A stretch of DNA of 64,000 bases from Halisarca cf. caerulea (Eukaryota; Porifera; Demospongiae; Chondrillida; Halisarcidae): positions 1,892,400 through 1,956,399 of the forward strand of contig CAUJGJ010000263.1 in assembly GCA_963170055.1 (NCBI GenBank), given 5' to 3'. The translations under genes were made by a program, and so were the position numbers. The notes under the pieces are model-generated. The model worked only from the letters and a program-made list of their open reading frames with translations, was not told the origin of the DNA and made no database searches. Of the stretch, positions 1 to 15,747 are shown in pieces (the first letter of the stretch is position 1; every line of letters starts with the position of its first letter).

Positions 1-119
1 TTTGTGTAGTGTTGGATATGCTTGTGATAATACCAATATTTGGCACTAGCACCACGCACATTCCCAGTGGACACACATGAAGTTTCTAAAGTGCTGTGGG
101 CGTATTTGTGTAGTGTTGG

Positions 120-1159
120 ATATGCTGGTGCTAATACCAATATTTGGCACTAGCACCACGCACATTCCCAGTGGACACACATGAAGTTTCTAAACTACTG
201 TAGGCGTATTTGTGTAATGTTGGATATGCTGGTGCTAATACCAATATTTGGCACTAGCACCACGAACATTCCCAGAGGACACACATGAAGTTTCTTAACT
301 ACTGTGGGCGTATTTGTGTAATGTTGGATATGCTGGTGCTAATACCAATATTTGGCACTAGCACCACGCACATTCCCAGTGGACACACATGACCTTTCTG
401 AAGTGCTGTGGGCGTATTTGTGTAGTGTTAGATATGCTGGTGCTAATACCAATATTTGGCACTAACACCACGCACATTCCCAGTGGACACACATGAAGTT
501 TCTGAAGTGCTGTGGGCGTATGAGTGTAGTGTTGGATATACTGGTGCTAATACAAATATTTGGCACTAGCACCACGCACATTCCCAGTGGACAACAATGA
601 CCTTTCTGAAGTTCTGTGGGCGTATTTGTGTAGTGTTGGATATGCTGGTGCTAATACCAATATTTGGCACTAGCACCACGCACATTCCCAGTGGACACAC
701 ATGAAGTTTCTAAACTACTGTAGGCGTATTTGTGTAATGTTGGATATGCTGGTGCTAATACCAATATTTGGCACTAGCACCACGAACATTCCCAGAGGAC
801 ACACATGAAGTTTCTTAACTACTGTGGGCGTATTTGTGTAATGTTGGATATGCTGGTGCTAATACCAATATTTGGCACTAGCACCACGCACATTCCCAGT
901 GGACACACATGACCTTTCTGAAGTGCTGTGGGCGTATTTGTGTAGTGTTAGATATGCTGGTGCTAATACCAATATTTGGCACTAACACCACGCACATTCC
1001 CAGTGGACACACATGAAGTTTCTGAAGTGCTGTGGGCGTATGAGTGTAGTGTTGGATATACTGGTGCTAATACCAATATTTGGCACTAGCACCACGCACA
1101 TTCCCAGTGGACAACAATGACCTTTCTGAAGTTCTGTGGGCGTATTTGTGTAGTGTTGG
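120..1159. repeat. 5-mer higher-order repeat (520 bp), two copies
   Basis: Diagnostic variants recur 520 bp (5 x 104) apart: TCTAAACTACTGTAGG at about 188 and 708, and ACAACAATGACC at about 591 and 1111. Copy edges are approximate. The first roughly 410 bp of the window also recur at about 2393 (offset 2392 bp, 23 monomers) and again within the 29-mer block. Confidence 0.8.
126..158. other. Representative 33-bp dyad within the satellite monomer
   Basis: In this monomer TGGTGCTA (126-133) and TAGCACCA (151-158) are perfect inverted repeats. Between them lie CCAA, TAT and TTGG, forming a second inner stem. The 15-base arms pair at 13 positions around a 3-base TAT loop. The same dyad recurs in most monomers of the array, about every 104 bp. 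It could extrude as a hairpin or be a two-fold symmetric protein site. This entry marks one example only. Confidence 0.85.
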
Positions 1160-3129
1160 ATATGCTGGTGCTAATACAAATATTTGGCACTAGCACCACG
1201 CACATTCCCAGTGGACACACATGAAGTTTCTGAAGATCTGTGAGCGTATTTGTGTAGTGTTGAATAAGCTGGTGCTAATACCATTATTTGGCACTAGCAC
1301 CACGCACATTCCTAGTGGACACACATGAAGTTTATGAAGTGCAGTGGGCGTATGTGTGTAGTGTTGGATATGCTGGTGCTAATGCCAATGTAAGGCACTA
1401 GCACCACGCACATTCCTAGGGGATACACATGAAGTTTCTTAACTACTGTGGGCGTATTTGTGTAGTGTTGGATATGCTGGTGCTAATACCAATATTTGGC
1501 ACTAGCACCGCGCACATTCCCAATGGACACACATGAAGTTTCTGAAGTGCTGTGGGCGTACTTGTGTAGTGTTGGATATGCTGGTGCTAATACCAATATT
1601 TGGCACTAGCACCACGCACATTCCCAGTGGACACACATGACCTTTCTTAACTACTGTGGGTGTATTTGTGTAGTGTTGGATATGCTGGTTCTAATACCGA
1701 TATTTGGCACTAGTACCACGCACATTCCCAGCGGACACACATGAAGTACCTGAAGTGCTGTGGGCGTATTTGTGTAGTGTTGGATATGCTTGTAAAAATA
1801 CCAATATTTGGCACTAGCACCACGCACATTCCCAGTGGACACACATGAAGTTTATGAAGTGCAGTGGGCGTATGTGTGTAGTGTTGGATATGCTGGTGCT
1901 AATGCCAATGTAAGGCACTAGCACCACGCACATTTCCAGAGGACACACATGAAGTTTCTGAAGATCTGTGGGCGCATGTGTGTAGTGTTGGACATACTGG
2001 TGCTAATACCAAAATTTGGCACAAGCACCACACACATTCCAAGTGGACACACATGAAGTTTACGAAGTGCTGTGGGTGTAATTGTGTAGTGTTGGATATG
2101 CTGGTGCTAATACCAATATTTGGCACTAGCACCACGCACATTCCCAGTGGACACACATGACCTTTCTGAAGTGCTGTGGGCGTATTTGTGTAGTGTTGGA
2201 TATGCTGGTGCTAATACCAATATTTGGCACTAGCACCACGCACATTCCCAGTGGAAACACATGAAGTTTCTTAACTACAGTGGGCGTATTTGTGTAGTGT
2301 TGGATATGCTGGTGCTAATACCAATATTTGGCACTAGCACCACGCACATTCCCAGTGGACACACATGACCTTTCTGAAGTGCTGTGGGCGTATTTGTGTA
2401 GTGTTGGATATGCTTGTGATAATACCAATATTTGGCACTAGCACCACGCACATTCCCAGTGGACACACATGAAGTTTCTAAAGTGCTGTGGGCGTATTTG
2501 TGTAGTGTTGGATATGCTGGTGCTAATACCAATATTTGGCACTAGCACCACGCACATTCCCAGTGGACACACATGAAGTTTCTAAACTACTGTAGGCGTA
2601 TTTGTGTAATGTTGGATATGCTGGTGCTAATACCAATATTTGGCACTAGCACCACGAACATTCCCAGAGGACACACATGAAGTTTCTTAACTACTGTGGG
2701 CGTATTTGTGTAATGTTGGATATGCTGGTGCTAATACCAATATTTGGCACTAGCACCACGCACATTCCCAGTGGACACACATGACCTTTCTGAAGTGCTG
2801 TGGGCGTATTTGTGTAGCGTTGGATATGCTGGTGCTAATACCAATAATTGGCACTAGCACCACGCACATTCCCAGTGGACACACATGAAGTTTCTGAAGT
2901 GCTGTGGGCGTATTTGTGTAGTGTTGGATATGGTGGTGCTAATACCAATATTTGGCACTGGCACCACGCACATTCCTAGGGGACACACATGAAGTTTTTT
3001 AACTACTGTGGGCGTATTTGTGTAATGTTGGATAAGCTGGTGCTAATACCAATATTTGGCACTAGCACCACACACATTCCCAGTGGACACACATGAAGTT
3101 TCTTAACTACTGTGGGCGTATTTGGGTAG

Positions 3130-6117
3130 TGTTGGATATGCTGGTGCTAATACCAATATTTGGCACTAGCACCACGCACATTCCCAGTGGACACACATGA
3201 CCTTTCTGAAGTGCTGTGGGCGTATTTGTGTAGTGTTGGATATGCTGGTGCTAATACCAATATTTGGCACTAGCACCACGCACCTTCCCAGTGGACACAC
3301 ATTACCTTTCTGAAGTGCTGTGGGCGTATGTGTGTAGTGTTGGATATGCTGGTGCTAATACCAATATTTGGCAATAGCACCACGCACATTCCCAGTGGAC
3401 ACACATGACCTTTCTTAACTACTGTGGGCGTATTTGTGTAGTGTTGGATATGCTGGTACTAACACCAATATTTGCCACTAGCACCACGCACATTCACAAT
3501 TGACACACATGAAGTTTCTGAAGTGCAGTGGGCGTTTTTGTGCAGTGTTGGATATGCTGGTGCTAATACCAATATTTGGCACTAGCACCACGCACATTCC
3601 CAGTGGACACACATGACCTTTCTGAAGTGCTGTGGGCGTATTTGTGTAGTGTTGGATATGCTGGTGCTAATACCAATATTTGGCACTAGCACCACGCACA
3701 TTCCCAATGGACACACATGAAGTTTCTTAACTACTTTGGGCGTATTTGTGTAGTGTTGGATATACTGGTGCTAATACCAATATTTGGCACTAGCACCACG
3801 CTCATTCCCACTGGACAAACATGAAGTTTCTGAAGTGCTGTGGGCGTATTTGTGGAGTGTTGGATATGCTGGTGCTAATACCAATATTTGGCACTAGCAC
3901 CACGCACATTCCCAGTGGACACACATGACCTTTCTGAAGTGCTGTGGGCGTATTTGTGTAGTGTTGGATATGCTGGTGCTAATACCAATATTTGGCACTA
4001 GCACCACGCACATTTCCAGAGGACACGCATGAAGTTTCTGAAGATCTGTGGGCGCATGTGTGTAGTGTTGGAAATACTGGTGCTAATACCAAAATTTGGC
4101 ACAAGCACCACACACATTCCAAGTGGACACTACATGAAGTTTACGAAGTGCTGTGGGTGTAATTGTGTAGTGTTGGATATGCTGGTGCTAACACCAATAT
4201 TTGCCACTAGCACCACGCACATTCACAATTGACACACATGAAGTTTCTGAAGTGCAGTGGGCGTATTTGTGTAGTGTTGGATATGCTGGTGCTAATGCCA
4301 ATGTAAGGCACTAGCACCACGCACATTTCCAGAGGACACACATGAAGTTTCTGAAGATCTGTGGGCGCATGTGTGTAGTGTTGGACATACTGGTGCTAAT
4401 ACCAAAATTTGGCACAAGCACCACACACATTCCAAGTGGACACACATGAAGTTTACGAAGTGCTGTGGGTGTAATTGTGTAGTGTTGGATATGCTGGTGC
4501 TAACACCAATATTTGGCACTAGCACCACGCACATTCACAATTGACACACATGAAGTTCCTGAAGTGCAGTGGGCGTATTTGTGTAGTGTTGGATATGCTG
4601 GTGCTAATACCAATATTTGGCACTAGCACCACGCACATTCCCAGTGGACACACATGACCTTTCTGAAGTGCTGTGGGCATATTTGTGTAGTGTTGGATAT
4701 GCTGGTGCTAATACCAATATTTGGCACTAGCACCACGCACCTTCCCAGTGGACACACATGACCTTTCTGAAGTGCTGTGGGCGTATGTGTGTAGTGTTGG
4801 ATATGCTGGTGCTAATACCAATATTTGGCAATAGCACCACGCACATTCCCAGTGGACACACATGACCTTTCTTAACTACTGTGGGCGTATTTGTGTAGTG
4901 TTGGATATGCTGGTACTAACACCAATATTTGCCACTAGCACCACGCACATTCACAATTGACACACATGAAGTTTCTGAAGTGCAGTGGGCGTTTTTGTGC
5001 AGTGTTGGATATGCTGGTGCTAATACCAATATTTGGTACTAGCACCACGCACATTCCCAGTGGACACACATGACCTTTCTGAAGTGCTGTGGGCGTATTT
5101 GTGTAGTGTTGGATATGCTGGTGCTAATACCAATATTTGGCACTAGCACCACGCACATTCCCAATGGACACACATGAAGTTTCTTAACTACTTTGGGCGT
5201 ATTTGTGTAGTGTTGGATATACTGGTGCTAATACCAATATTTGGCACTAGCACCACGCTCATTCCCACTGGACAAACATGAAGTTTCTGAAGTGCTGTGG
5301 GCGTATTTGTGGAGTGTTGGATATGCTGGTGCTAATACCAATATTTGGTACTAGCACCACGCACATTCCCAGTGGACACACATGACCTTTCTGAAGTGCT
5401 GTGGGCGTATTTGTGTAGTGTTGGATATGCTGGTGCTAATACCAATATTTGGCACTAGCACCACGCACATTTCCAGAGGACACACATGAAGTTTCTGAAG
5501 ATCTGTGGGCGCATGTGTGTAGTGTTGGAAATACTGGTGCTAATACCAAAATTTGGCACAAGCACCACACACATTCCAAGTGGACACTACATGAAGTTTA
5601 CGAAGTGCTGTGGGTGTAATTGTGTAGTGTTGGATATGCTGGTGCTAACACCAATATTTGCCACTAGCACCACGCACATTCACAATTGACACACATGAAG
5701 TTTCTGAAGTGCAGTGGGCGTATTTGTGTAGTGTTGGATATGCTGGTGCTAATGCCAATGTAAGGCACTAGCACCACGCACATTTCCAGAGGACACACAT
5801 GAAGTTTCTGAAGATCTGTGGGCGCATGTGTGTAGTGTTGGACATACTGGTGCTAATACCAAAATTTGGCACAAGCACCACACACATTCCAAGTGGACAC
5901 ACATGAAGTTTACGAAGTGCTCTGGGTGTAATTGTGTAGTGTTGGATATGCTGGTGCTAACACCAATATTTGGCACTAGCACCACGCACATTCACAATTG
6001 ACACACATGAAGTTCCTGAAGTGCAGTGGGCGTATTTGTGTAGTGTTGGATATGCTGGTGCTAATACCAATATTTGGCACTAGCACCACGCACATTCCCA
6101 GTGGACACACATGACCT
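3130..6117. repeat. 14-mer higher-order repeat (1457 bp), two copies
   Basis: CACCTTCCCA recurs at 3281 and 4738, and the AGTTCCTGAAGTGCAG variant at about 4554 and 6011, both 1457 bp apart. That is 14 x 104 plus 1; the extra base is the shared insertion in GACACTACATG. The block contains unusual monomers with GCCAATGTAAGGCAC and ACAAGCACCACACACATTCC, and earlier relatives of these occur at about 1380-2060. Edges are approximate. Confidence 0.82.
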
Positions 6118-6334
6118 TTCTGAAGTGCTGTGGGCGTATTTGTGTAGTGTTGGATATGCTGGTGCTAATACCAATATTTGGCACTAGCACCACGCACATT
6201 CCCAGTGGAAACACATGAAGTTTCTTAACTACAGTGGGCGTATTTGTGTAGTGTTGGATATGCTGGTGCTAATACCAATATTTGGCACTAGCACCACGCA
6301 CATTCCCAGTGGACACACATGACCTTTCTGAAGA

Positions 6335-9300
6335 TCTGTGGGCGTATTTGTGTAGTGTTGGATATGCTTGTGATAATACCAATATTTGGCACTAGCACCA
6401 CGCACATTCCCAGTGGACACACATGAAGTTTCTAAAGTGCTGTGGGCGTATTTGTGTAGTGTTGGATATGCTGGTGCTAATACCAATATTTGGCACTAGC
6501 ACCACGCACATTCCCAGTGGACACACATGAAGTTTCTAAACTAATGTAGGCGTATTTGTGTAATGTTGGATATACTGGTGCTAATACCAATATTTGGAAC
6601 TAGCACCACGAACATTCCCAGAGGACACACATGAAGTTTCTTAACTACTGTGGGCGTATTTGTGTAATGTTGGATATGCTGGTGCTAATACCAATATTTG
6701 GCACTAGCACCACGCACATTCCCATGGGACACACATGACCTTTCTGAAGTGCTGTGGGCGTATTTGTGTAGTGTTGGATATGCTGGTGCTAATACCAATA
6801 ATTGGCACTAGCACCACGCACATTCCCAGTGGACACACATGAAGTTTCTAAACTACTGTAGGCGTATTTGTGTAATGTTGGATATGCTGCTGCTAATACC
6901 AATATTTGGCACTAGCACCACGAACATTCCCAGAGGACACACATGAAGTTTCTTAACTACTGTGGGCGTATTTGTGTAATGTTGGATATGCTGGTGCTAA
7001 TACCAATATTTGGCACTAGCACCACGCACATTCCCAGTGGACACACATGACCTTTCTGAAGTGCTGTGGGCGTATTTGTGTAGTGTTGGATATGCTGGTG
7101 CTAATACCAATATTTGGCACTAGCACCACGCACATTCCCAGTGGACACACATGACCTTTCTGAAGTGCTGTGGGCGTATTTGTGTAGTGTTGGATATGCT
7201 GGTGCTAATACCAATATTTGGCACTAGCACCACGCACATTAGCAGTGGACACACATGACCTTTCTGAAGTGCTGTGGCCGTATTTGTGTAGTGTTGGATA
7301 TGCTGGTGCTAATACCAATATTTGGCACTAGCACCACGCACATTCCCAGTGGACACACATGAAGTTTGTTAACTACTGTGGGCGTATTTCTGTAGTGTTG
7401 AATATGCTGGTGCTAATACCAATATTTGGCACTAGCACCACGCACCTTACCAGTGGACACACATGACCTTTCTGAAGTGCTGTGGGCGTATTTGTGTAGT
7501 GTTGGATATGCTGGTGCTAATACCAATATTTGGCACTAGCACCACGCACATTAGCAGTGGACACACATGACCTTTCTGAAGTGCTGTGGGCGTATTTGTG
7601 TAGTGTTGGATATGCTGGTGCTAATACCAATATTTGGCACTAGCACCATGCACATTCCCAGTGGACACACATGAAGTTTGTTAACTACTGTGGGCGTATT
7701 TGTGTAGTGTTGGATATGCTGGTGCTAATACCAATATTTGGCACTAGCACCACGCACCTTACCAGTGGACACACATGACCTTTCTGAAGTGCTGTGGGCG
7801 TATTTGTGTAGTGTTGGATATGCTGGTGCTAATACCAATATTTGGCACTAGCACCACGCACATTAGCAGTGGACACACATGACCTTTCTGAAGTGCTGTG
7901 GGCGTATTTGTGTAGTGTTGGATATGCTGGTGCTAATACCAATATTTGGCACTAGCACCACGCACATTCCCAGTGGACACACATGACTTTTCTGAAGTGC
8001 TATGGGCGCATTTGTGTAGTGTTGGATATGCTGGTGCTAATCCCAATATTTGGCACTAGCACCAAGCACATTCCCAGTGGACACACATGAAGTTTGTTAA
8101 CTACTGTGGGCGTATTTGTGTAGTGTTGGATATGCTGGTGCTAATACCAATATTTGGCACTAGCACCACGCACATTCCTAGTTGAAACACATGACCTTTC
8201 TGAAGTGCTGTGTGCGTATTTGTGTAGTGTTGGATATGCTGGTGCTAATACCAATATTTGGCACTAGCACCACGCACATTCCCAGTGGACACACATGAAG
8301 TTTGTTAACTACTGTGGGCGTATTTGTGTAGTGTTGGATATGCTGGTGCTAATACCAATATTTGGCACTAGCACCACGCACCTTACCAGTGGACACACAT
8401 GACCTTTCTGAAGTGCTGTGGGCGTATTTGTGTAGTGTTGGATATGCTGGTGCTAATACCAATATTTGGCACTAGCACCACGCACATTCCCAGTGGACAC
8501 ACATGACCTTTCTGAAGTGCTGTGGGCGTATTTGTGTAGTGTTGGATATGCTGGTGCTATTACCAATATTTGGCACTAGCACCACGCACATTAGCAGTGG
8601 ACACACATGACCTTTCTGAAGTGCTGTGGGCGTATTTGTGTAGTGTTGGATATGCTGGTGCTAATACCAATATTTGGCACTAGCACCACGCACATTCCCA
8701 GTGGACACACATGAAGTTTGTTAACTACTGTGGGCGTATTTGTGTAGTGTTGGATATGCTGGTGCTAATACCAATATTTGGCACTAGCACCACGCACCTT
8801 ACCAGTGGACACACATGACCTTTCTGAAGTGCTGTGGGCGTATTTGTGTAGTGTTGGATATGCTGGTGCTAATACCAATATTTGGCACTAGCACCACGCA
8901 CATTAGCAGTGGACACACATGACCTTTCTGAAGTGCTGTGGGCGTATTTGTGTAGTGTTGGATATGCTGGTGCTAATACCAATATTTGGCACTAGCACCA
9001 CGCACATTCCCAGTGGACACACATGACTTTTCTGAAGTGCTATGGGCGCATTTGTGTAGTGTTGGATATGCTGGTGCTAATCCCAATATTTGGCACTAGC
9101 ACCAAGCACATTCCCAGTGGACACACATGAAGTTTGTTAACTACTGTGGGCGTATTTGTGTAGTGTTGGATATGCTGGTGCTAATACCAATATTTGGCAC
9201 TAGCACCACGCACATTCCTAGTTGAAACACATGACCTTTCTGAAGTGCTGTGTGCGTATTTGTGTAGTGTTGGATATGCTGGTGCTAATACCAATATTTG

Positions 9301-12300
9301 GCACTAGCACCACGCACATTCCCAGTGGACACACATGACCTTTCTGAAGTGCTGTGGGCGTATTTGTGTAGTGTTGGATATGCTTGTGATAATACCAATA
9401 TTTGGCACTAGCACCACGCACATTCCCAGTGGACACACATGAAGTTTCTAAAGTGCTGTGGGCGTATTTGTGTAGTGTTGGATATGCTGGTGCTAATACC
9501 AATATTTGGCACTAGCACCACGCACATTCCCAGTGGACACACATGAAGTTTCTAAACTACTGTAGGCGTATTTGTGTAATGTTGGATATACTGGTGCTAA
9601 TACCAATATTTGGAACTAGCACCACGAACATTCCCAGAGGACACACATGAAGTTTCTTAACTACTGTGGGCGTATTTGTGTAATGTTGGATATGCTGGTG
9701 CTAATACCAATATTTGGCACTAGCACCACGCACATTCCCATGGGACACACATGACCTTTCTGAAGTGCTGTGGGCGTATTTGTGTAGTGTTGGATATGCT
9801 GGTGCTAATACCAATAATTGGCACTAGCACCACGCACATTCCCAGTGGACACACATGAAGTTTCTAAACTACTGTAGGCGTATTTGTGTAATGTTGGATA
9901 TGCTGCTGCTAATACCAATATTTGGCACTAGCACCACGAACATTCCCAGAGGACACACATGAAGTTTCTTAACTACTGTGGGCGTATTTGTGTAATGTTG
10001 GATATGCTGGTGCTAATACCAATATTTGGCACTAGCACCACGCACATTCCCAGTGGACACACATGACCTTTCTGAAGTGCTGTGGGCGTATTTGTGTAGT
10101 GTTGGATATGCTGGTGCTAATACCAATATTTGGCACTAGCACCACGCACATTCCCAGTGGACACACATGACCTTTCTGAAGTGCTGTGGGCGTATTTGTG
10201 TAGTGTTGGATATGCTGGTGCTAATACCAATATTTGGCACTAGCACCACGCACATTAGCAGTGGACACACATGACCTTTCTGAAGTGCTGTGGCCGTATT
10301 TGTGTAGTGTTGGATATGCTGGTGCTAATAAAAATATTTGGCACTAGCACCACGCACATTCCCAGTGGACACACATGAAGTTTGTTAACTACTGTGGGCG
10401 TATTTCTGTAGTGTTGAATATGCTGGTGCTAATACCAATATTTGGCACTAGCACCACGCACCTTACCAGTGGACACACATGACCTTTCTGAAGTGCTGTG
10501 GGCGTATTTGTGTAGTGTTGGATATGCTGGTGCTAATACCAATATTTGGCACTAGCACCACGCACATTAGCAGTGGACACACATGACCTTTCTGAAGTGC
10601 TGTGGGCGTATTTGTGTAGTGTTGGATATGCTGGTGCTAATACCAATATTTGGCACTAGCACCATGCACATTCCCAGTGGACACACATGAAGTTTGTTAA
10701 CTACTGTGGGCGTATTTGTGTAGTGTTGGATATGCTGGTGCTAATACCAATATTTGGCACTAGCACCACGCACCTTACCAGTGGACACACATGACCTTTC
10801 TGAAGTGCTGTGGGCGTATTTGTGTAGTGTTGGATATGCTGGTGCTAATACCAATATTTGGCACTAGCACCACGCACATTAGCAGTGGACACACATGACC
10901 TTTCTGAAGTGCTGTGGGCGTATTTGTGTAGTGTTGGATATGCTGGTGCTAATACCAATATTTGGCACTAGCACCACGCACATTCCCAGTGGACACACAT
11001 GACTTTTCTGAAGTGCTATGGGCGCATTTGTGTAGTGTTGGATATGCTGGTGCTAATCCCAATATTTGGCACTAGCACCAAGCACATTCCCAGTGGACAC
11101 ACATGAAGTTTGTTAACTACTGTGGGCGTATTTGTGTAGTGTTGGATATGCTGGTGCTAATACCAATATTTGGCACTAGCACCACGCACATTCCTAGTTG
11201 AAACACATGACCTTTCTGAAGTGCTGTGTGCGTATTTGTGTAGTGTTGGATATGCTGGTGCTAATACCAATATTTGGCACTAGCACCACGCACATTCCCA
11301 GTGGACACACATGAAGTTTGTTAACTACTGTGGGCGTATTTGTGTAGTGTTGGATATGCTGGTGCTAATACCAATATTTGGCACTAGCACCACGCACCTT
11401 ACCAGTGGACACACATGACCTTTCTGAAGTGCTGTGGGCGTATTTGTGTAGTGTTGGATATGCTGGTGCTAATACCAATATTTGGCACTAGCACCACGCA
11501 CATTCCCAGTGGACACACATGACCTTTCTGAAGTGCTGTGGGCGTATTTGTGTAGTGTTGGATATGCTGGTGCTATTACCAATATTTGGCACTAGCACCA
11601 CGCACATTAGCAGTGGACACACATGACCTTTCTGAAGTGCTGTGGGCGTATTTGTGTAGTGTTGGATATGCTGGTGCTAATACCAATATTTGGCACTAGC
11701 ACCACGCACATTCCCAGTGGACACACATGAAGTTTGTTAACTACTGTGGGCGTATTTGTGTAGTGTTGGATATGCTGGTGCTAATACCAATATTTGGCAC
11801 TAGCACCACGCACCTTCCCAGTGGACACACATGACCTTTCTGAAGTGCTGTGGGCGTATTTGTGTAGTGTTGGATATGCTGGTGCTAATACCAATATTTG
11901 GCACTAGCACCACGCACATTAGCAGTGGACACACATGACCTTTCTGAAGTGCTGTGGGCGTATTTGTGTAGTGTTGGATATGCTGGTGCTAATACCAATA
12001 TTTGGCACTAGCACCACGCACATTCCCAGTGGACACACATGACTTTTCTGAAGTGCTATGGGCGCATTTGTGTAGTGTTGGATATGCTGGTGCTAATCCC
12101 AATATTTGGCACTAGCACCAAGCACATTCCCAGTGGACACACATGAAGTTTGTTAACTACTGTGGGCGTATTTGTGTAGTGTTGGATATGCTGGTGCTAA
12201 TACCAATATTTGGCACTAGCACCACGCACATTCCTAGTTGAAACACATGACCTTTCTGAAGTGCTGTGTGCGTATTTGTGTAGTGTTGGATATGCTGGTG

Positions 12301-12350
12301 CTAATACCAATATTTGGCACTAGCACCACGCACATTCCCAGTGGACACAC
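6335..12350. repeat. 29-mer higher-order repeat (3016 bp), two copies with nested 10-mers
   Basis: Offset 3016 bp = 29 x 104. Markers: CCCATGGGAC at 6721 and 9737; TGCTATTACC at 8555 and 11571; CACATTCCTA at 8171 and 11187. A 10-mer (1040 bp) repeat is nested inside each copy, shown by ACATGACTTT at 7981 and 9021, and at 10997 and 12037. Copy 1 is about 6335-9350 and copy 2 about 9351-12350. Confidence 0.82.
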
Positions 12351-15300
12351 ATGAAGTTTGTTAACTACTGTGGGCGTATTTGTGTAGTGTTGGATATGCT
12401 GGTGCTAATACCAATATTTGGCACTAGCACCACGCACCTTACCAGTGGACACACATGACCTTTCTGAAGTGCTGTGGGCGTATTTGTGTAGTGTTGGATA
12501 TGCTGGTGCTAATACCAATATTTGGCACTAGCACCACGCACATTCCCAGTGGACACACATGACCTTTCTGAAGTGCTGTGGGCGTATTTGTGTAGTGTTG
12601 GATATGCTGGTGCTATTACCAATATTTGGCACTAGCACCACGCACATTAGCAGTGGACACACATGACCTTTCTGAAGTGCTGTGGGCGTATTTGTGTAGT
12701 GTTGGATATGCTGGTGCTAATACCAATATTTGGCACTAGCACCACGCACATTCCCAGTGGACACACATGACTTTTCTGAAGTGCTATGGGCGCATTTGTG
12801 TAGTGTTGGATATGCTGGTGCTAATCCCAATATTTGGCACTAGCACCAAGCACATTCCCAGTGGACACACATGAAGTTTGTTAACTACTGTGGGCGTATT
12901 TGTGTAGTGTTGGATATGCTGGTGCTAATACCAATATTTGGCACAAGCACCACGCACATTCCCAGTGGACACACATGACCTTTCTGAAGTGCTGTGGGCG
13001 TATTTGTGTAGTGTTGGATATGCTTTTGCTAATACCAATATTTGGCACTAGCACCATGCACATTCCCAGTGGACACACATGAAGTTTGTTAACTACTGTG
13101 GGCGTATTTGTGTAGTGTTGGATATGCTGGTGCTAATACCAATATTTGGCACTAGCACCACGCACATTCCCAGTGGACACACATGACCTTTCTGAAGTGC
13201 TGTGGGCGTATTTGTGTAGTGTTGGATATGCTGGTGCTAATACCAATATTTGGCACTAGCACCACGCACATTTGCAGTGGACACACATGACCTTTCTGAA
13301 GTGCTGTGGTCGTATTTGTGTAGTGTTGGATATGCTGGTGCTAATACCAATATTTGGCACTAGTACCACGTACATTCCCAGTGGACACACATGACTTTTC
13401 TGAAGTGCTATGGGCGCATTTGTGTAGTGTTGGATATGCTGGTGCTAATCCCAATATTTGGCACTAGCACCAAGCACATTCCCAGTGGACACACAATAAG
13501 TTTGTTAACTACTGTGGGCGTATTTGTGTAGTGTTGGATATGCTGGTGCTAATACCAATATTTGGCACTAGCACCACGCACATTCCCAGTGGACACACAT
13601 GAAGATTGTTAACTACTGTGGGCGTATTTCTGTAGTGTTCGATATGCTGGTGCTAATACCAATATTTGGAACTAGCACCACGCACATTCCCAGTGGACAC
13701 ACATGACCTTTCTGAAGTGCTGTGGGCGTATTTGTGTAGTGTTGGATATGCTGGTGCTAATACCAATATTTGGCACTAGCACCACGCACATTTGCAGTGG
13801 ACACACATGACCTTTCTGAAGTGCTGTGGTCGTATTTGTGTAGTGTTGGATATGCTGGTGCTAATACCAATATTATGCACTAGCACCACGCACATTCCCA
13901 GTGGACACACATGAAGTTTCTTAACTACTGTGGGAGTATTTGTATAATGTTGGATATGCTGGTGCTATTACCAATATTTGGCACTAGCACCACGCACATT
14001 AGCAGTGGACACACATGACCTTTCTGAAGTGCTGTGGGCGTATTTGTGTAGTGTTGGATATGCTGGTGCTAATACCAATATTTGGCACTAGCACCACGCA
14101 CATTCCCAGTGGACACACATGAAGTTTGTTAACTACTGTGGGCGTATTTGTGTAGTGTTGGATATGCTGGTGCTAATACCAATATTTGGCACTAGCACCA
14201 CGCACCTTCCCAGTGGACACACATGACCTTTCTGAAGTGCTGTGGGCGTATTTGTGTAGTGTTGGATATGCTGGTGCTAATACCAATATTTGGCACTAGC
14301 ACCACGCACATTAGCAGTGGACACACATGACCTTTCTGAAGTGCTGTGGGCGTATTTGTGTAGTGTTGGATATGCTGGTGCTAATACCAATATTTGGCAC
14401 TAGCACCACGCACATTCCCAGTGGACACACATGACTTTTCTGAAGTGCTATGGGCGCATTTGTGTAGTGTTGGATATGCTGGTGCTAATCCCAATATTTG
14501 GCACTAGCACCAAGCACATTCCCAGTGGACACACATGAAGTTTGTTAACTACTGTGGGCGTATTTGTGTAGTGTTGGATATGCTGGTGCTAATACCAATA
14601 TTTGGCACTAGCACCACGCACATTCCTAGTTGAAACACATGACCTTTCTGAAGTGCTGTGTGCGTATTTGTGTAGTGTTGGATATGCTGGTGCTAATACC
14701 AATATTTGGCACTAGCACCACGCACATTCCCAGTGGACACACATGAAGTTTGTTAACTACTGTGGGCGTATTTGTGTAGTGTTGGATATGCTGGTGCTAA
14801 TACCAATATTTGGCACTAGCACCACGCACCTTACCAGTGGACACACATGACCTTTCTGAAGTGCTGTGGGCGTATTTGTGTAGTGTTGGATATGCTGGTG
14901 CTAATACCAATATTTGGCACTAGCACCACGCACATTCCCAGTGGACACACATGACCTTTCTGAAGTGCTGTGGGCGTATTTGTGTAGTGTTGGATATGCT
15001 GGTGCTATTACCAATATTTGGCACTAGCACCACGCACATTAGCAGTGGACACACATGACCTTTCTGAAGTGCTGTGGGCGTATTTGTGTAGTGTTGGATA
15101 TGCTGGTGCTAATACAAATATTTGGCACTAGCACCACGCACATTCCCAGTGGACACACATGACTTTTCTGAAGTGCTATGGGCGCATTTGTGTAGTGTTG
15201 GATATGCTGGTGCTAATCCCAATATTTGGCACTAGCACCAAGCACATTCCCAGTGGACACACATGAAGTTTGTTAACTACTGTGGGCGTATTTGTGTAGT

Positions 15301-15747
15301 GTTGGATATGCTGGTGCTAATACCAATATTTGGCACAAGCACCACGCACATTCCCAGTGGACACACATGACCTTTCTGAAGTGCTGTGGGCGTATTTGTG
15401 TAGTGTTGGATATGCTTTTGCTAATACCAATATTTGGCACTAGCACCATGCACATTCCCAGTGGACACACATGAAGTTTGTTAACTACTGTGGGCGTATT
15501 TGTGTAGTGTTGGATATGCTGGTGCTAATACCAATATTTGGCACTAGCACCACGCACATTCCCAGTGGACACACATGACCTTTCTGAAGTGCTGTGGGCG
15601 TATTTGTGTAGTGTTGGATATGCTGGTGCTAATCCCAATATTTGGCACTAGCACCACGCACATTTGCAGTGGACACACATGACCTTTCTGAAGTGCTGTG
15701 GTCGTATTTGTGTAGTGTTGGATATGCTGGTGCTAATACCAATATTT
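11560..15747. repeat. 23-mer-offset satellite duplication (2392 bp)
   Basis: About 1.8 kb at 11560-13355 recurs at 13952-15747, offset 2392 bp = 23 x 104. Markers: CACATTCCTA at 12227 and 14619; the GCTTTTGCTAATACC variant near 13022 and 15414; CATTTGCAGTGG near 13270 and 15662. The 600 bp between the copies (13356-13951) is satellite of a different monomer order. Confidence 0.75.
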